A DNA stretch of 8,844 nt from Candidatus Bathyarchaeota archaeon. GTDB lineage: Archaea > Thermoproteota > Bathyarchaeia > TCS64. Made by a program: the position numbers and the translations under genes. Under the pieces are notes generated by a model, which saw only the letters and a list, made by a program, of their open reading frames with translations, did not search any database and was not told where the DNA came from. The stretch is taken from NCBI GenBank assembly GCA_003662205.1, contig QMXQ01000053.1:1-8844 (forward strand), written 5' to 3'. Of the stretch, positions 1 to 6,417 are shown one piece after another (position 1 is the stretch's first letter; each line of letters opens with the position of its first letter).

Positions 1-120
1 ATGGGTCGCGTAGAGGGCGTCCAGGGGACTCCGGTTGGGGTCGACGAAGACGAGGTGGCTCACCGCCTCGCTCACGTCCATCTTCCCCTGTTTCCGCCTA
101 ATGATCTTCTCCAGCGCCGA
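1..120. repeat. Left arm of 120-bp imperfect inverted repeat
   Basis: Bases 1-120 are the reverse complement of 164-283 with five mismatches by eye (positions 28, 51, 91, 98 and 100 of this arm), no gaps, and a 43-bp spacer. The match stops at base 121 and begins at the very first base of the window, so it may extend further left. Read on the minus strand, this arm encodes the same HtpX segment with conservative differences (Met to Ile, Lys to Arg, Asn to Lys, Phe to Val) and one silent change. Confidence 0.95.
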
Positions 121-325
121 CGCCGCCGCCGTGGAGCTGACCCGGTACCCGGAGGGGCTGGCCTCGGCGCTGGAGAAGATCATGAAGCGGAACCAGGGGA
201 AGATGGACGTGAGCGAGGCGGTGAGCCACCTCTTCTTCGTCGACCCCAACCGGAGCCCCCTGGACGCCCTCTACGCGACCCATCCGCCGATAGAGGAGCG
301 CATCCGACGGCTCCGAGCCATGTAG
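35..325 (+). CDS. htpX: HtpX-like M48 metalloprotease, C-terminal fragment (5' part replaced by an inverted repeat)
   Basis: The last ~70 residues match the C-terminal end of HtpX, a membrane-anchored zinc protease for quality control of membrane proteins. Recognisable pieces are ADAAAVELTRYPEGLASALEK (the block that follows the zinc-binding glutamate in M48 proteins), then SHLFFVDP, and the terminal THPPIEERIRRLRAM, a hallmark ending for HtpX. The HEXXH zinc site and transmembrane segments lie outside the window. The open frame starts at a TTG at 35, but roughly the first 25 residues are translated from the reverse complement of the gene's own 3' part and are not real HtpX sequence; trustworthy coding begins near base 113. 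The true gene must once have continued upstream. The family call is secure; completeness and start are not. Confidence 0.75.
   Translation: MGSTKTRWLTASLTSIFPCFRLMIFSSADAAAVELTRYPEGLASALEKIMKRNQGKMDVSEAVSHLFFVDPNRSPLDALYATHPPIEERIRRLRAM
164..283. repeat. Right arm of 120-bp imperfect inverted repeat (inside htpX)
   Basis: This is the partner of the arm at 1-120 and is the copy that lies in the intact HtpX reading frame, covering the segment from SALEKIMKRNQGKM to DALYATH. Because this arm fits a conserved protein and the left arm interrupts it, this arm is taken as the original and the left arm as the misplaced copy. Confidence 0.95.
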
Positions 326-382
326 CCCCATCAGGGAATCCGCCTCCGCATCAACCATAAGTCTCCGCTCAATCGACTCGCC

Positions 383-396
383 AAAAGACTTATTCC
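383..396 (+). promoter_or_regulatory. Weak TATA-like box upstream of the FMN reductase gene
   Basis: A purine run followed by an AT-rich core (aaaagacttattcc) lies about 35 bases before the ATG at 427, a spacing compatible with an archaeal BRE/TATA element and a very short leader. No Shine-Dalgarno sequence is visible before the start. The 95-base gap between htpX and this gene holds nothing else recognisable. Assignment is by position and composition only. Confidence 0.35.
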
Positions 397-426
397 CCCT
401 CAACCCCGCTCCATCTTGACTTGACC

Positions 427-969
427 ATGAAGGTTGTCGCGATACAGTCCAGCCCGAACCTGGACGGATTGACGGCGAGCCTCGCCCGAGCCGTCCTCAA
501 GGGAGTCGCGGCAGAGGGGGGCGAGACGGAGCTCGTCCACCTGAACAGGCTCGAATTAAAGCCCTGCATCGCCTGCGATGGGGGATGGGGGAAGTGCAGG
601 AGCGAGGGCGTCTGCATCCTTGAGGACGATTTCCAGGCCCTGAGGGAGAAGATCGGCGAGGCCGACGCCCTCGTCTTCGCCACGCCCGTCTACTGGCACG
701 ACCTCAGCGAGTCCGCCAAGGTCTTTCTGGACCGCCTCCGCCGATGCGAGACCCACGGCGACTTCAAGGCCTTCGCGAGCAAGAGGGCCATCGGGATAGC
801 GTCAGCCGGCGGAAGCGGCAGGGGCGCCGTTCGAGCCCTCTACAACCTCGAGGACTATCTGAGGCGCCTCGGATTCGAGATCTTCGACCTAGTCCCCGTG
901 ACCCGGGTCTCCAAGGATCACAAGCTGGGGATGCTGGAGCACGTCGGAAGGCGCCTGGTGAGAAGCTGA
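427..969 (+). CDS. Flavodoxin-fold NAD(P)H-dependent FMN reductase / iron-sulfur flavoprotein-like protein
   Basis: A 180-residue protein of the NADPH-dependent FMN reductase family, a cytoplasmic flavodoxin-like fold that binds FMN and moves electrons to quinones, metals or other acceptors. The FMN phosphate loop is at residues 7-16 (QSSPNLDGLT), the family strand ATPVYWHDLSESAKVFLDR spans about 85-103, and SAGGSGRGA near 126-134 is a second flavin-contacting loop. Four cysteines cluster at 47, 50, 57 and 63, in the place where archaeal iron-sulfur flavoproteins carry a compact cysteine motif, but the middle spacing is longer than the classic one, so an Fe-S cluster is possible rather than shown. 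ATG at 427 is preferred; a TTG two codons upstream (421) is also open. The gene converges on the MFS gene with a 38-base gap. Physiological acceptor unknown. Confidence 0.85.
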   Translation: MKVVAIQSSPNLDGLTASLARAVLKGVAAEGGETELVHLNRLELKPCIACDGGWGKCRSEGVCILEDDFQALREKIGEADALVFATPVYWHDLSESAKVFLDRLRRCETHGDFKAFASKRAIGIASAGGSGRGAVRALYNLEDYLRRLGFEIFDLVPVTRVSKDHKLGMLEHVGRRLVRS

Positions 970-1007
970 GGGCGCCGAGCCGCTCCTGAACCCTCGGTCC
1001 ACGCGAG

Positions 1008-2240
1008 CTAAGGACTTTTCTGCGCCGCCCTCCGCACCGTTTCGGGCACTTTGAGGGCGAGGATGGGCATCCTTATGCCCGCATCGAGGGCGAGGGGGAC
1101 GAGGAATAGGAGGCCGGGGGTGACCCCCCTGTACAGGATGCCGCCGATGATGGGGGCGGGTATCCTGAAGAGGCTGCCGAGGGTGTTGGTTATCCCCAGC
1201 CACCGCCCCCTCTGGCCGGCGGGGACCAGCTCCATCCCCAGCGTCTCCCACGCCGAGCTGCCCATGGCGACGCCCCTGAAGGCCCACGCCACGATGAGCC
1301 AGCTGGGGCTCGGGGCGACGACGAGCAGGATCATCCAGGCGTAGAGGAAGGGCCTGACGAGGAAGATGGCCACCTTCCTGCCCCTGCTGTCGGCGACCCT
1401 GTTGACGGGCAGCGCGACGAGGATGGAGACCAGGGTGGAGACCGTCGTCATGATGCCGAGGGTGAGGGCGTTCGCCCCCTTTACCTGGGCGGCGTAGAGG
1501 AAGGTGAAGGGCTCCATGATCCCCCAGACCATGGATCCGAGGCACCCCACCGCGATCCACGCCCTCAGCCCCTCCTTCCCCTCGAGCACCTCCCTGAAGT
1601 CCTGGAGGAACGTCCCCTCCTTGGACCGGGGCTGCGGCGGGACGTCGGTGAGCCTCGTGTAGACGAACAGGTAGAGGACCGCGAGGCCGAAGAGGCGAAT
1701 GAGGTAGAGGGGGCGTATCCCCTCGACGGTGAGCCCCCCGAACCGCTCCACCAGGAGGGCGGCGGGGATGGGGCTGACGAGGCCCGCCACCTGCGCGATG
1801 ATCTGGCGCAGCCCGAAGCCGGTGGCCCGGTCCTCCTCCCTCAGGCCGTTGCTGATCATGATGTTCTGGCTCCGGAACATGAGGGCCATCGTGATGGGCG
1901 CGAGGGCCATGGCGACCACAATCCAAGTCCAGTCCCGGGCGAAGGCGTACATCGCGACCATGAGCACGTAGATCGCCATGCCGACCCCCATCATCTTCTT
2001 CAGGCTGTAGATGTCGGTGAGCCAGCCCGAGGGTAGGGAGACGAGCATGTTTACGGCGCCGCTGAGGCCGCGCATCGAACCCAGCGTGACCGAGTCCGCG
2101 CCGAGGGCGGTCGTGTAGATGGAGTCATAGTTGCCCGTGAGGTTGAAGAGGAAGGTGTGCCCCCCGCTCCTGACGAGCATCATCCTGTAGTTGTGGCTCT
2201 GCCTCTCCAAGAAATCACGGAGCCGCCCGAACACCCTCAT
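1008..2240 (-). CDS. Major facilitator superfamily (MFS) transporter
   Basis: A 410-residue polytopic membrane protein, the usual length for a 12-helix MFS carrier. Hydrophobic segments alternate with charged loops throughout. The loop between helices 2 and 3 carries a motif-A-like sequence at residues 72-84 (GWLTDIYSLKKMM), and its half-repeat copy lies near 279-290 (VNRVADSRGRKV). A charged central loop at about 196-224 (PPQPRSKEGTFLQDFREV) separates the two six-helix halves, as expected. MFS members use ion gradients to move small solutes; the substrate cannot be read from the sequence. Its proximity to an M20 amidohydrolase and an M42 peptidase suggests peptides, N-acyl amino acids or related compounds, which is inference. 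The ATG at 2240 lacks a strong ribosome-binding site. The upstream M20 gene is co-oriented but 122 bases away with T-tracts between, so this gene probably has its own promoter. Confidence 0.88.
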   Translation of the reverse strand: MRVFGRLRDFLERQSHNYRMMLVRSGGHTFLFNLTGNYDSIYTTALGADSVTLGSMRGLSGAVNMLVSLPSGWLTDIYSLKKMMGVGMAIYVLMVAMYAFARDWTWIVVAMALAPITMALMFRSQNIMISNGLREEDRATGFGLRQIIAQVAGLVSPIPAALLVERFGGLTVEGIRPLYLIRLFGLAVLYLFVYTRLTDVPPQPRSKEGTFLQDFREVLEGKEGLRAWIAVGCLGSMVWGIMEPFTFLYAAQVKGANALTLGIMTTVSTLVSILVALPVNRVADSRGRKVAIFLVRPFLYAWMILLVVAPSPSWLIVAWAFRGVAMGSSAWETLGMELVPAGQRGRWLGITNTLGSLFRIPAPIIGGILYRGVTPGLLFLVPLALDAGIRMPILALKVPETVRRAAQKSP

Positions 2241-2289
2241 CTACAACCCAACTGGCGATTATCCTCAGACTTCCGTAACGTAGCAAGCG

Positions 2290-2308
2290 CCCTATTAAGG
2301 TCTTTCCA
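2290..2308 (-). promoter_or_regulatory. TATA-like promoter element for the MFS gene
   Basis: Read on the minus strand, this is a purine-rich stretch followed by an AT core (ggaaagaccttaatagggc), resembling an archaeal BRE plus TATA box. It ends about 50 bases before the ATG at 2240, which would give a leader of roughly 25-30 bases. It sits in the gap between two co-oriented genes, supporting independent transcription of the transporter. Based on composition and spacing only. Confidence 0.4.
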
Positions 2309-2327
2309 AAGATAGCTCGGCGCCCGC

Positions 2328-2354
2328 TTTGAAAAACTCTCGATGGAAAAAGAG
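2328..2354 (-). terminator. T-rich archaeal-type terminator of the M20 gene
   Basis: Immediately after the stop of the M20 gene, the minus strand shows two T-tracts (cctctttttcc, then gagtttttc) with no strong hairpin between them. Archaeal RNA polymerase terminates on such T-runs without needing a stem-loop, so this is the likely 3' end of the M20 transcript. Confidence 0.5.
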
Positions 2355-2362
2355 GGGGCGTC

Positions 2363-3976
2363 TCAGAGGCCCTCGTGGATCACCTTGTACTCCTTCGCGG
2401 GCCCGGGCTTGGTCAGGGACCACTCATAGCCGCGGGCGGTCGTCACGTACTCCGGCCAGGGGAGGTCTATCGGCGGGTAGAAGTCCTTCGGCAGCAGAGG
2501 GGCGACCCACCTGGAGCCGCCGACGCCTCCGCCCGTCCTCTCCCTGAACTCCGCCTTCGCCTTCTCCAGCTCCTCCGGCCGCGTGATCAGGTCGACTATG
2601 GTTGCCCCTATCGTCTTCGCCGCCACGATGATGCCGGGGTCTATGCACGCCCTGAAGCCGTTCATCGCGTACCGCACCCACGGCGGATACAGGTAGTTTG
2701 GGTCCGGGGGCCTCAGCGTGGCGTTGGCCGTTCGGAACCTGACCGCCGGGGCCGTCCATGTGTACTCCACGTAGTCGTCCGAGCCCTGGGTCTCAACCCA
2801 CGGGGGGAAGGCGCGCCGGATGCTCTCGTCCGAGGCATCTATCGGCGCGATCACCTGGCACTCCTCCGTGAGCGGGGCCTTCATCGGCTCCAGGCCCAGG
2901 TTCTCCTGGATCTGCCTCGCGAAGTCCCTGGCCTCCTCCGAGAACTTCGGCGGGCCCACGAGCTTGAGGTTCCTGTAAAGGATCTCGGACATGGTCACGT
3001 TGGCCAGGCCGCACCGAGTCTTGGTGACTATCCTCTTCGTGACCCTCGTACCCGTGATCTGCCCCACTCCCTTGGCTGTGTTGTCCAACACCCTCTCTAT
3101 CTGATCTTGCATCTCAAGGAGGGGCGCCCTGTGGGCGTACTGTATCTGGGCGATGCGGGGCGGCAGGTTGTCGGAGGTGCACTGTCCCCCGACCATGATG
3201 TACTCGTTCAGCGTCCAGTACGCCGTGTAGGGCAGCATCGCGTCCTCCACGTATTTGGTCGCCGTGTACATCAGGCAGACGGCGTCCAGGGCCGCCGGGA
3301 TCCTGCCTCCCGCGTGCCCCCGGATGCGGAAGGGGACCTTCTTCGGCCTGAACCACCTCTCAGGGTTTATGGTCTCGAAGGTGTAGAGGGTGTTGTAGTA
3401 TGATCCGCCGGCGATCTCCTTGACCACGTTGTTCACGCTGCTGGGGTGATAGAGTATGGCGGCGTCGAAGTCGTCGTAGTAGCCCTTCGCCGCGTGGACG
3501 GGCTTGGAGCCGCAGACCTTCTCAGCGGGCTCGCCGAAGAACTTCAGCGTGCCCTTCAGGCCGTACTCCTCCATCGCCCTCTTGGCGGAGAGGAAGCCGA
3601 ACAGCGCCGCCGTCCCCAGGGAGGAGTGGGGGTCGGTGTGGCCCGCCGCCCACGGGTGCAGCTTCTCATCCCGGGGCTTTCTGTAGGGGACGGCCGCCTG
3701 GGAGCAGCCCGGCACCGCGTCGTACTCGGCGAAGCCCCCTATGACGGGCTTGCCCTCGCCCCAGACGGCGCAGAAGGCGGTGGGCATCCCGCCGCTCCCC
3801 TCCTCCACCTTGAACCCCTCCTCCCTGAGGAGCTTCACGTACGCCTCAGCGGACCTGTACTCCCTGAAGGCCGGCTCCGCGTAGTGCCATATCTCCTGGT
3901 GGAAGTCCGATATCCAGCTCCTGTTTTCATCGATCCAGTCGAATACTGTCCTCTTCTCCTCCGTGATCTCGCTCAA
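2363..3976 (-). CDS. AbgB-like M20-family amidohydrolase/peptidase with altered metal site
   Basis: A 537-residue M20 metallopeptidase-fold protein closest in character to AbgB (p-aminobenzoyl-glutamate hydrolase subunit B), a family that cleaves amide bonds of N-acyl or N-aroyl amino acids in the cytoplasm. Visible landmarks: ISDFHQEIWHYAEPAFREY (residues 22-40), GGFAEYDAVPG (80-90), GHTDPHSSLGTAAL (112-125), FFGEPAEKVCGSKP (146-159), DAAILYHP (171-178). Canonical members have Cys at the position of Asp115 and a second Glu at Lys153, so the metal site differs; Asp115, His117, Glu152 and His177 remain. The frame is open up to an ATG at 4093, but the TTG at 3976 is chosen: it has a GGAGGT nine bases upstream and a TATA box at 4011-4018, and the longer form would run through that promoter and almost to the divergent M42 gene. 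The natural substrate is unknown. Confidence 0.85.
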   Translation of the reverse strand: MSEITEEKRTVFDWIDENRSWISDFHQEIWHYAEPAFREYRSAEAYVKLLREEGFKVEEGSGGMPTAFCAVWGEGKPVIGGFAEYDAVPGCSQAAVPYRKPRDEKLHPWAAGHTDPHSSLGTAALFGFLSAKRAMEEYGLKGTLKFFGEPAEKVCGSKPVHAAKGYYDDFDAAILYHPSSVNNVVKEIAGGSYYNTLYTFETINPERWFRPKKVPFRIRGHAGGRIPAALDAVCLMYTATKYVEDAMLPYTAYWTLNEYIMVGGQCTSDNLPPRIAQIQYAHRAPLLEMQDQIERVLDNTAKGVGQITGTRVTKRIVTKTRCGLANVTMSEILYRNLKLVGPPKFSEEARDFARQIQENLGLEPMKAPLTEECQVIAPIDASDESIRRAFPPWVETQGSDDYVEYTWTAPAVRFRTANATLRPPDPNYLYPPWVRYAMNGFRACIDPGIIVAAKTIGATIVDLITRPEELEKAKAEFRERTGGGVGGSRWVAPLLPKDFYPPIDLPWPEYVTTARGYEWSLTKPGPAKEYKVIHEGL

Positions 3977-3985
3977 AAACCCGAA

Positions 3986-3991
3986 ACCTCC
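3986..3991 (-). promoter_or_regulatory. Shine-Dalgarno site fixing the M20 gene start
   Basis: On the minus strand GGAGGT lies nine bases before the TTG at 3976, a good match to the anti-Shine-Dalgarno sequence. It decides the start in favour of TTG 3976 over the upstream ATG at 4093, whose product would carry about 39 extra non-conserved residues. Confidence 0.6.
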
Positions 3992-4007
3992 AACTTTACT
4001 CTTCCCC

Positions 4008-4019
4008 TTATATTTAAAA
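4008..4019 (-). promoter_or_regulatory. TATA box of the M20 gene
   Basis: The minus strand reads ttttaaatataa, the clearest AT-rich element in an otherwise very GC-rich window. Its core is about 20-25 bases upstream of the Shine-Dalgarno site, matching archaeal TATA-to-start spacing and implying a very short leader before the TTG at 3976. Confidence 0.65.
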
Positions 4020-4088
4020 CATGATAGACCCTTCCGATTTAGCGGGTTTATCGGAGGATTAGGCATAGCAACCCTTAATGCTGCCACG

Positions 4089-4106
4089 ACCAACCTTAGG
4101 GTTGGT
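4089..4106. promoter_or_regulatory. Perfect 7-bp inverted repeat at the M42 start (operator candidate)
   Basis: ACCAACC and GGTTGGT are separated by TTAG. The element sits in the divergent promoter region between the M20 and M42 genes and overlaps the GTG start proposed for M42. Its size and symmetry suit a dimeric regulator or a small RNA hairpin at the start codon. No second perfect copy was noticed elsewhere in the window, so the role is speculative. Confidence 0.35.
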
Positions 4107-5214
4107 GAGTGTTTTGACTCTGGACCTGTTTGAGGTTCTCAGGGACCTGATGGAGGCTCCCGCCGTCACGGGTTTCGAGGAACAGCGGCGGAAGCGGATC
4201 ATCGAGCAGTTCTCGAAGTACTGCGACCGAGTCTCCGTCGATGTCATCGGCAACGTCATAGGCACCATCGGCGGCGGCGAGCGGTCGGTGATGCTCGCCG
4301 GCCACTACGACCAGCTCGGCTTCATGGTGGGGCACATCGACGAGAAGGGGTACGCCCACTTCAGCCCCGTCGGCGGCTGGGACCCGAGGGTCGCCTACGG
4401 CACCCGGGTGAGGATCTGGGTCGGCGACGAGCCCGACGCCTACGTGACCGGCGTCATAGGCACCAGGCCCGCGCACCTGACGGAGCCGAAGGAGAGGGAG
4501 AAGGCCGTTCCCTTCAAGGACATGCGCATAGACTTCGCCGCCAAGGACCGGAAGGAGGCCGAGGAGCTGGGCGTCCGGGTCGGCTGCCCGGTCACCCCCG
4601 ACTCGACACTGGCCCGCCTGGGCTCGGGGGGCGGGGGCCTCGTCGTCGGCCCCGCCTTCGACGACGTATGCGCCGTCGCCGCCTTCATAAAGACGCTGGA
4701 CGAGCTCCGCGCGGAGCCGCCCCAGGGGGTGAAGCTCCACGTGGTGGCGACGGTCCAGGAGGAGATCGGCCTGAGGGGGGCCACCGTCTCGGGCTACAAC
4801 CTGAACCCGTGGTGCGCCATCGCCGCGGACGTGACCCACGCCGTAGCGCCCGGCGTGGAGGCGTCGCGCGTCGGGGACATACACCTCGGCAAGGGGCCGG
4901 TCGTCGCCGTGGGCGCCAACTTCACCAAGGCCCTCTGGGAGATCATGGAGCGGGAGGCCGAGGCCCGGGGCATCCCCCACCAGAGGCAGGGCGTCCCGTC
5001 CAGGAGCGGGACCGACGCCTGGGCGCTCCAGGTGGTGAGGGGCGGCACCATCAGCGGCCTCGTCTCCATCCCCAACCGGTACATGCATTCGCCCAACGAG
5101 GTCATCTCCCTCAGCGACCTGGAGAACACGGGGCTGCTCCTCGCCGCCACCGTCAGGGCGCTGGAGGAGAGCGACCTAGAGCACACCGTCGAGGTGTTCC
5201 GAAGAGGCTCCTGA
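4105..5214 (+). CDS. M42-family metallo-aminopeptidase (glutamyl aminopeptidase / TET-like)
   Basis: A 369-residue M42 peptidase; these are cytoplasmic di-metal aminopeptidases that often form dodecameric tetrahedral (TET) particles and finish peptide breakdown. All expected metal and catalytic residues are present: His67 in AGHYDQLG, Asp186 in FDD, Glu219 (general base) and Glu220 in VQEEIGLRGA, Asp242 in AADVTHA, and His328 in NRYMHSPNE; SGTDAWA at 301-307 is also typical. Activity is therefore expected. The start is uncertain: ATG 4078, GTG 4105 or TTG 4114 are all in frame. GTG 4105 is chosen because homologues begin just before the DLFEVLRDLMEAPAVTGFE-type helix and the extra residues from 4078 are not family-like; GGTGAG just upstream of 4114 keeps TTG 4114 possible. 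It is transcribed divergently from the M20 amidohydrolase, suggesting a common role in peptide or amide degradation. Confidence 0.9.
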   Translation: MSVLTLDLFEVLRDLMEAPAVTGFEEQRRKRIIEQFSKYCDRVSVDVIGNVIGTIGGGERSVMLAGHYDQLGFMVGHIDEKGYAHFSPVGGWDPRVAYGTRVRIWVGDEPDAYVTGVIGTRPAHLTEPKEREKAVPFKDMRIDFAAKDRKEAEELGVRVGCPVTPDSTLARLGSGGGGLVVGPAFDDVCAVAAFIKTLDELRAEPPQGVKLHVVATVQEEIGLRGATVSGYNLNPWCAIAADVTHAVAPGVEASRVGDIHLGKGPVVAVGANFTKALWEIMEREAEARGIPHQRQGVPSRSGTDAWALQVVRGGTISGLVSIPNRYMHSPNEVISLSDLENTGLLLAATVRALEESDLEHTVEVFRRGS

Positions 5215-5217
5215 TCT

Positions 5218-5237
5218 CCCTCCTCTTTTCCTTTATT
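5218..5237 (+). terminator. T-rich tract after the M42 gene
   Basis: Right after the M42 stop the plus strand becomes pyrimidine-rich with T-runs (ccctcctcttttcctttatt), a typical archaeal termination tract without a hairpin. It separates the M42 gene from the promoter of the next gene. Confidence 0.45.
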
Positions 5238-5289
5238 CCCAACCGGTGACCGCCTTTTGGCTCGTTTGGATGCTCATTGTCAAACTGTG

Positions 5290-5306
5290 TGAATCATTAA
5301 ATAGAC
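5290..5306 (+). promoter_or_regulatory. TATA-like promoter of the proline racemase-family gene
   Basis: The AT-rich core attaaatag (in gtgaatcattaaatagac) lies about 35-40 bases before the TTG at 5337, giving a predicted transcript start roughly ten bases ahead of the start codon. The 122-base gap between M42 and this gene is otherwise featureless apart from the upstream T-tract. Confidence 0.5.
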
Positions 5307-5336
5307 TTGATAATAAGGTCAATGTGGTGCATCTAG

Positions 5337-6347
5337 TTGAGAACCCGTAGGATCATAACCGCCTTCGACACTCACTCGTCCGGGATGACCTCTAGGATTG
5401 TGATAAGCGGCTTCCCCGAGGTTCCAGGCGAAACGATGCTTGAGAAGACCAACTATTGCCGGGAGAACCTTGATCACCTGAGAAAAGCCGTGATGCTGAG
5501 GCCCAGGGGCTTCAAGGGGATACTGGGCGCGATCATAACCAAGCCCACGAGGAAGGAGGCGGATTTCGGCGTCATATACACCCACTCGGACGGCTACCTG
5601 AACGCGTGCGGCGACTCCACCTTCGCGACCGTGAGGGCCCTGATAGAGGCGGGGAAGGTGGAGAGGAGGGAGCCCGTCACGAGCGTCGTCCTCGACACCG
5701 CCGGAGGCCTCTTACCCGTGAAGGCCACGGTGAGGGATGGCGAGGTAGGCCTCATCTCCTATACGGGCACCCCCTCGTTCTACTGCGGCCATCACGTCCT
5801 GGACGTGACCGGATTAGGGGAGGTCGACACTGACATCGCCTACGGCGGTCTATACTACGCTTTCGTCGACGCGCGCAAGCTGGGCGTGGCGACAGAGCCC
5901 GAGAACGCGGGCGAGCTGATAAGGATCGGGTTGAAGATAATGGACGCCGCGAACGAGCAGGTCCCGGTCCAGCACCCCCAGAATCCGGCGCTGAACAAGA
6001 TCCAGCTCGTGACCTTCTCGGATAAACCCAAGGACCCCGCGCACGACTACAAGCACGCGAACGTTCAGGACGTCGGGTTCCTCTGCATCTCGCCCGCGGG
6101 CACCTCGGTGAGCGCCAAACTGGCCACCTACGTAGCGAAGGGCGAGATGAGCATCGGCGACGAGATCATCGTGGAGAGCCCGGTGAACCCGGGACTCACC
6201 ATGACCGGGAAGGCCCTCCGGGAGACCAAGGTCGGAGGCTTCAAGGCCGTTGTCCCAGAACTCGCCGCCCGGGCGTACATCACTGGTATCCAGCAGTTCA
6301 TCATCGAAGAGGACGACCCCATCAAGTACGGCTTTGAAATGGGCTGA
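5337..6347 (+). CDS. Proline racemase-superfamily protein with a non-canonical active site
   Basis: A 336-residue member of the proline racemase / 4-hydroxyproline epimerase / trans-3-hydroxyproline dehydratase superfamily, at the usual family length. Fold signatures: FDTHSSGMTSRIVISGFPEV (residues 10-29), MLRPRGFKGILGAI (53-66), the N-terminal half-site YLNACGDST (87-95), DIAYGGLYYAFVDA (166-179), and the C-terminal half-site LCISPAGTSVSAKLA (249-263). The first catalytic Cys is kept (Cys91), but the second (Cys in PCGTGTSA) is Ala254, the His after the first Cys is Asp93, and the Asp four residues before the second Cys is Cys250. A two-base proline racemase is therefore unlikely; a one-base lyase, an epimerase on another substrate, or another reaction is possible. 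TTG at 5337 is the start: an in-frame TAG directly precedes it, and the next Met (residue 17) would cut into the conserved N-terminal motif. Confidence 0.85.
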   Translation: MRTRRIITAFDTHSSGMTSRIVISGFPEVPGETMLEKTNYCRENLDHLRKAVMLRPRGFKGILGAIITKPTRKEADFGVIYTHSDGYLNACGDSTFATVRALIEAGKVERREPVTSVVLDTAGGLLPVKATVRDGEVGLISYTGTPSFYCGHHVLDVTGLGEVDTDIAYGGLYYAFVDARKLGVATEPENAGELIRIGLKIMDAANEQVPVQHPQNPALNKIQLVTFSDKPKDPAHDYKHANVQDVGFLCISPAGTSVSAKLATYVAKGEMSIGDEIIVESPVNPGLTMTGKALRETKVGGFKAVVPELAARAYITGIQQFIIEEDDPIKYGFEMG

Positions 6348-6417
6348 TCTCCTCCCATAACAAGAGACGGGACGAATCATCCGCGGCAGAACCGAGGGAA
6401 GACCCCTTCGCATAAAG

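Noticed and set aside
1..283. Terminal inverted repeat of a mobile element
   Set aside because: The repeat lies within one protease coding sequence, no transposase gene is nearby, and the 43-bp spacer is simply the gene's own sequence.
1..360. Plus-strand open frame beginning at base 1
   Set aside because: It runs through the inverted repeat in a frame with Arg/Pro-rich, motif-free sequence; the HtpX frame is the real one.
970..1007. Possible terminator between the convergent FMN reductase and MFS genes
   Set aside because: The 38-base gap shows no T-run or convincing stem; termination may occur inside the opposite gene, but nothing specific can be marked.
889..1926. Long minus-strand open frame (345 codons) overlapping the MFS gene
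   Set aside because: It is rich in Arg, Pro, Gly and His with no recognisable domain, and it is a frame-shifted shadow of the MFS gene in GC-rich DNA.
2375..3403. Long plus-strand open frame (342 codons) opposite the M20 gene
   Set aside because: Composition is Arg/Gly/Leu-rich and without motifs; it is antisense to a clearly conserved M20 protein.
4096..5088. Long minus-strand open frame opposite the M42 gene
   Set aside because: Low-complexity Gly/Asp/Val/Pro composition and no family resemblance, while the other strand has all M42 catalytic residues.
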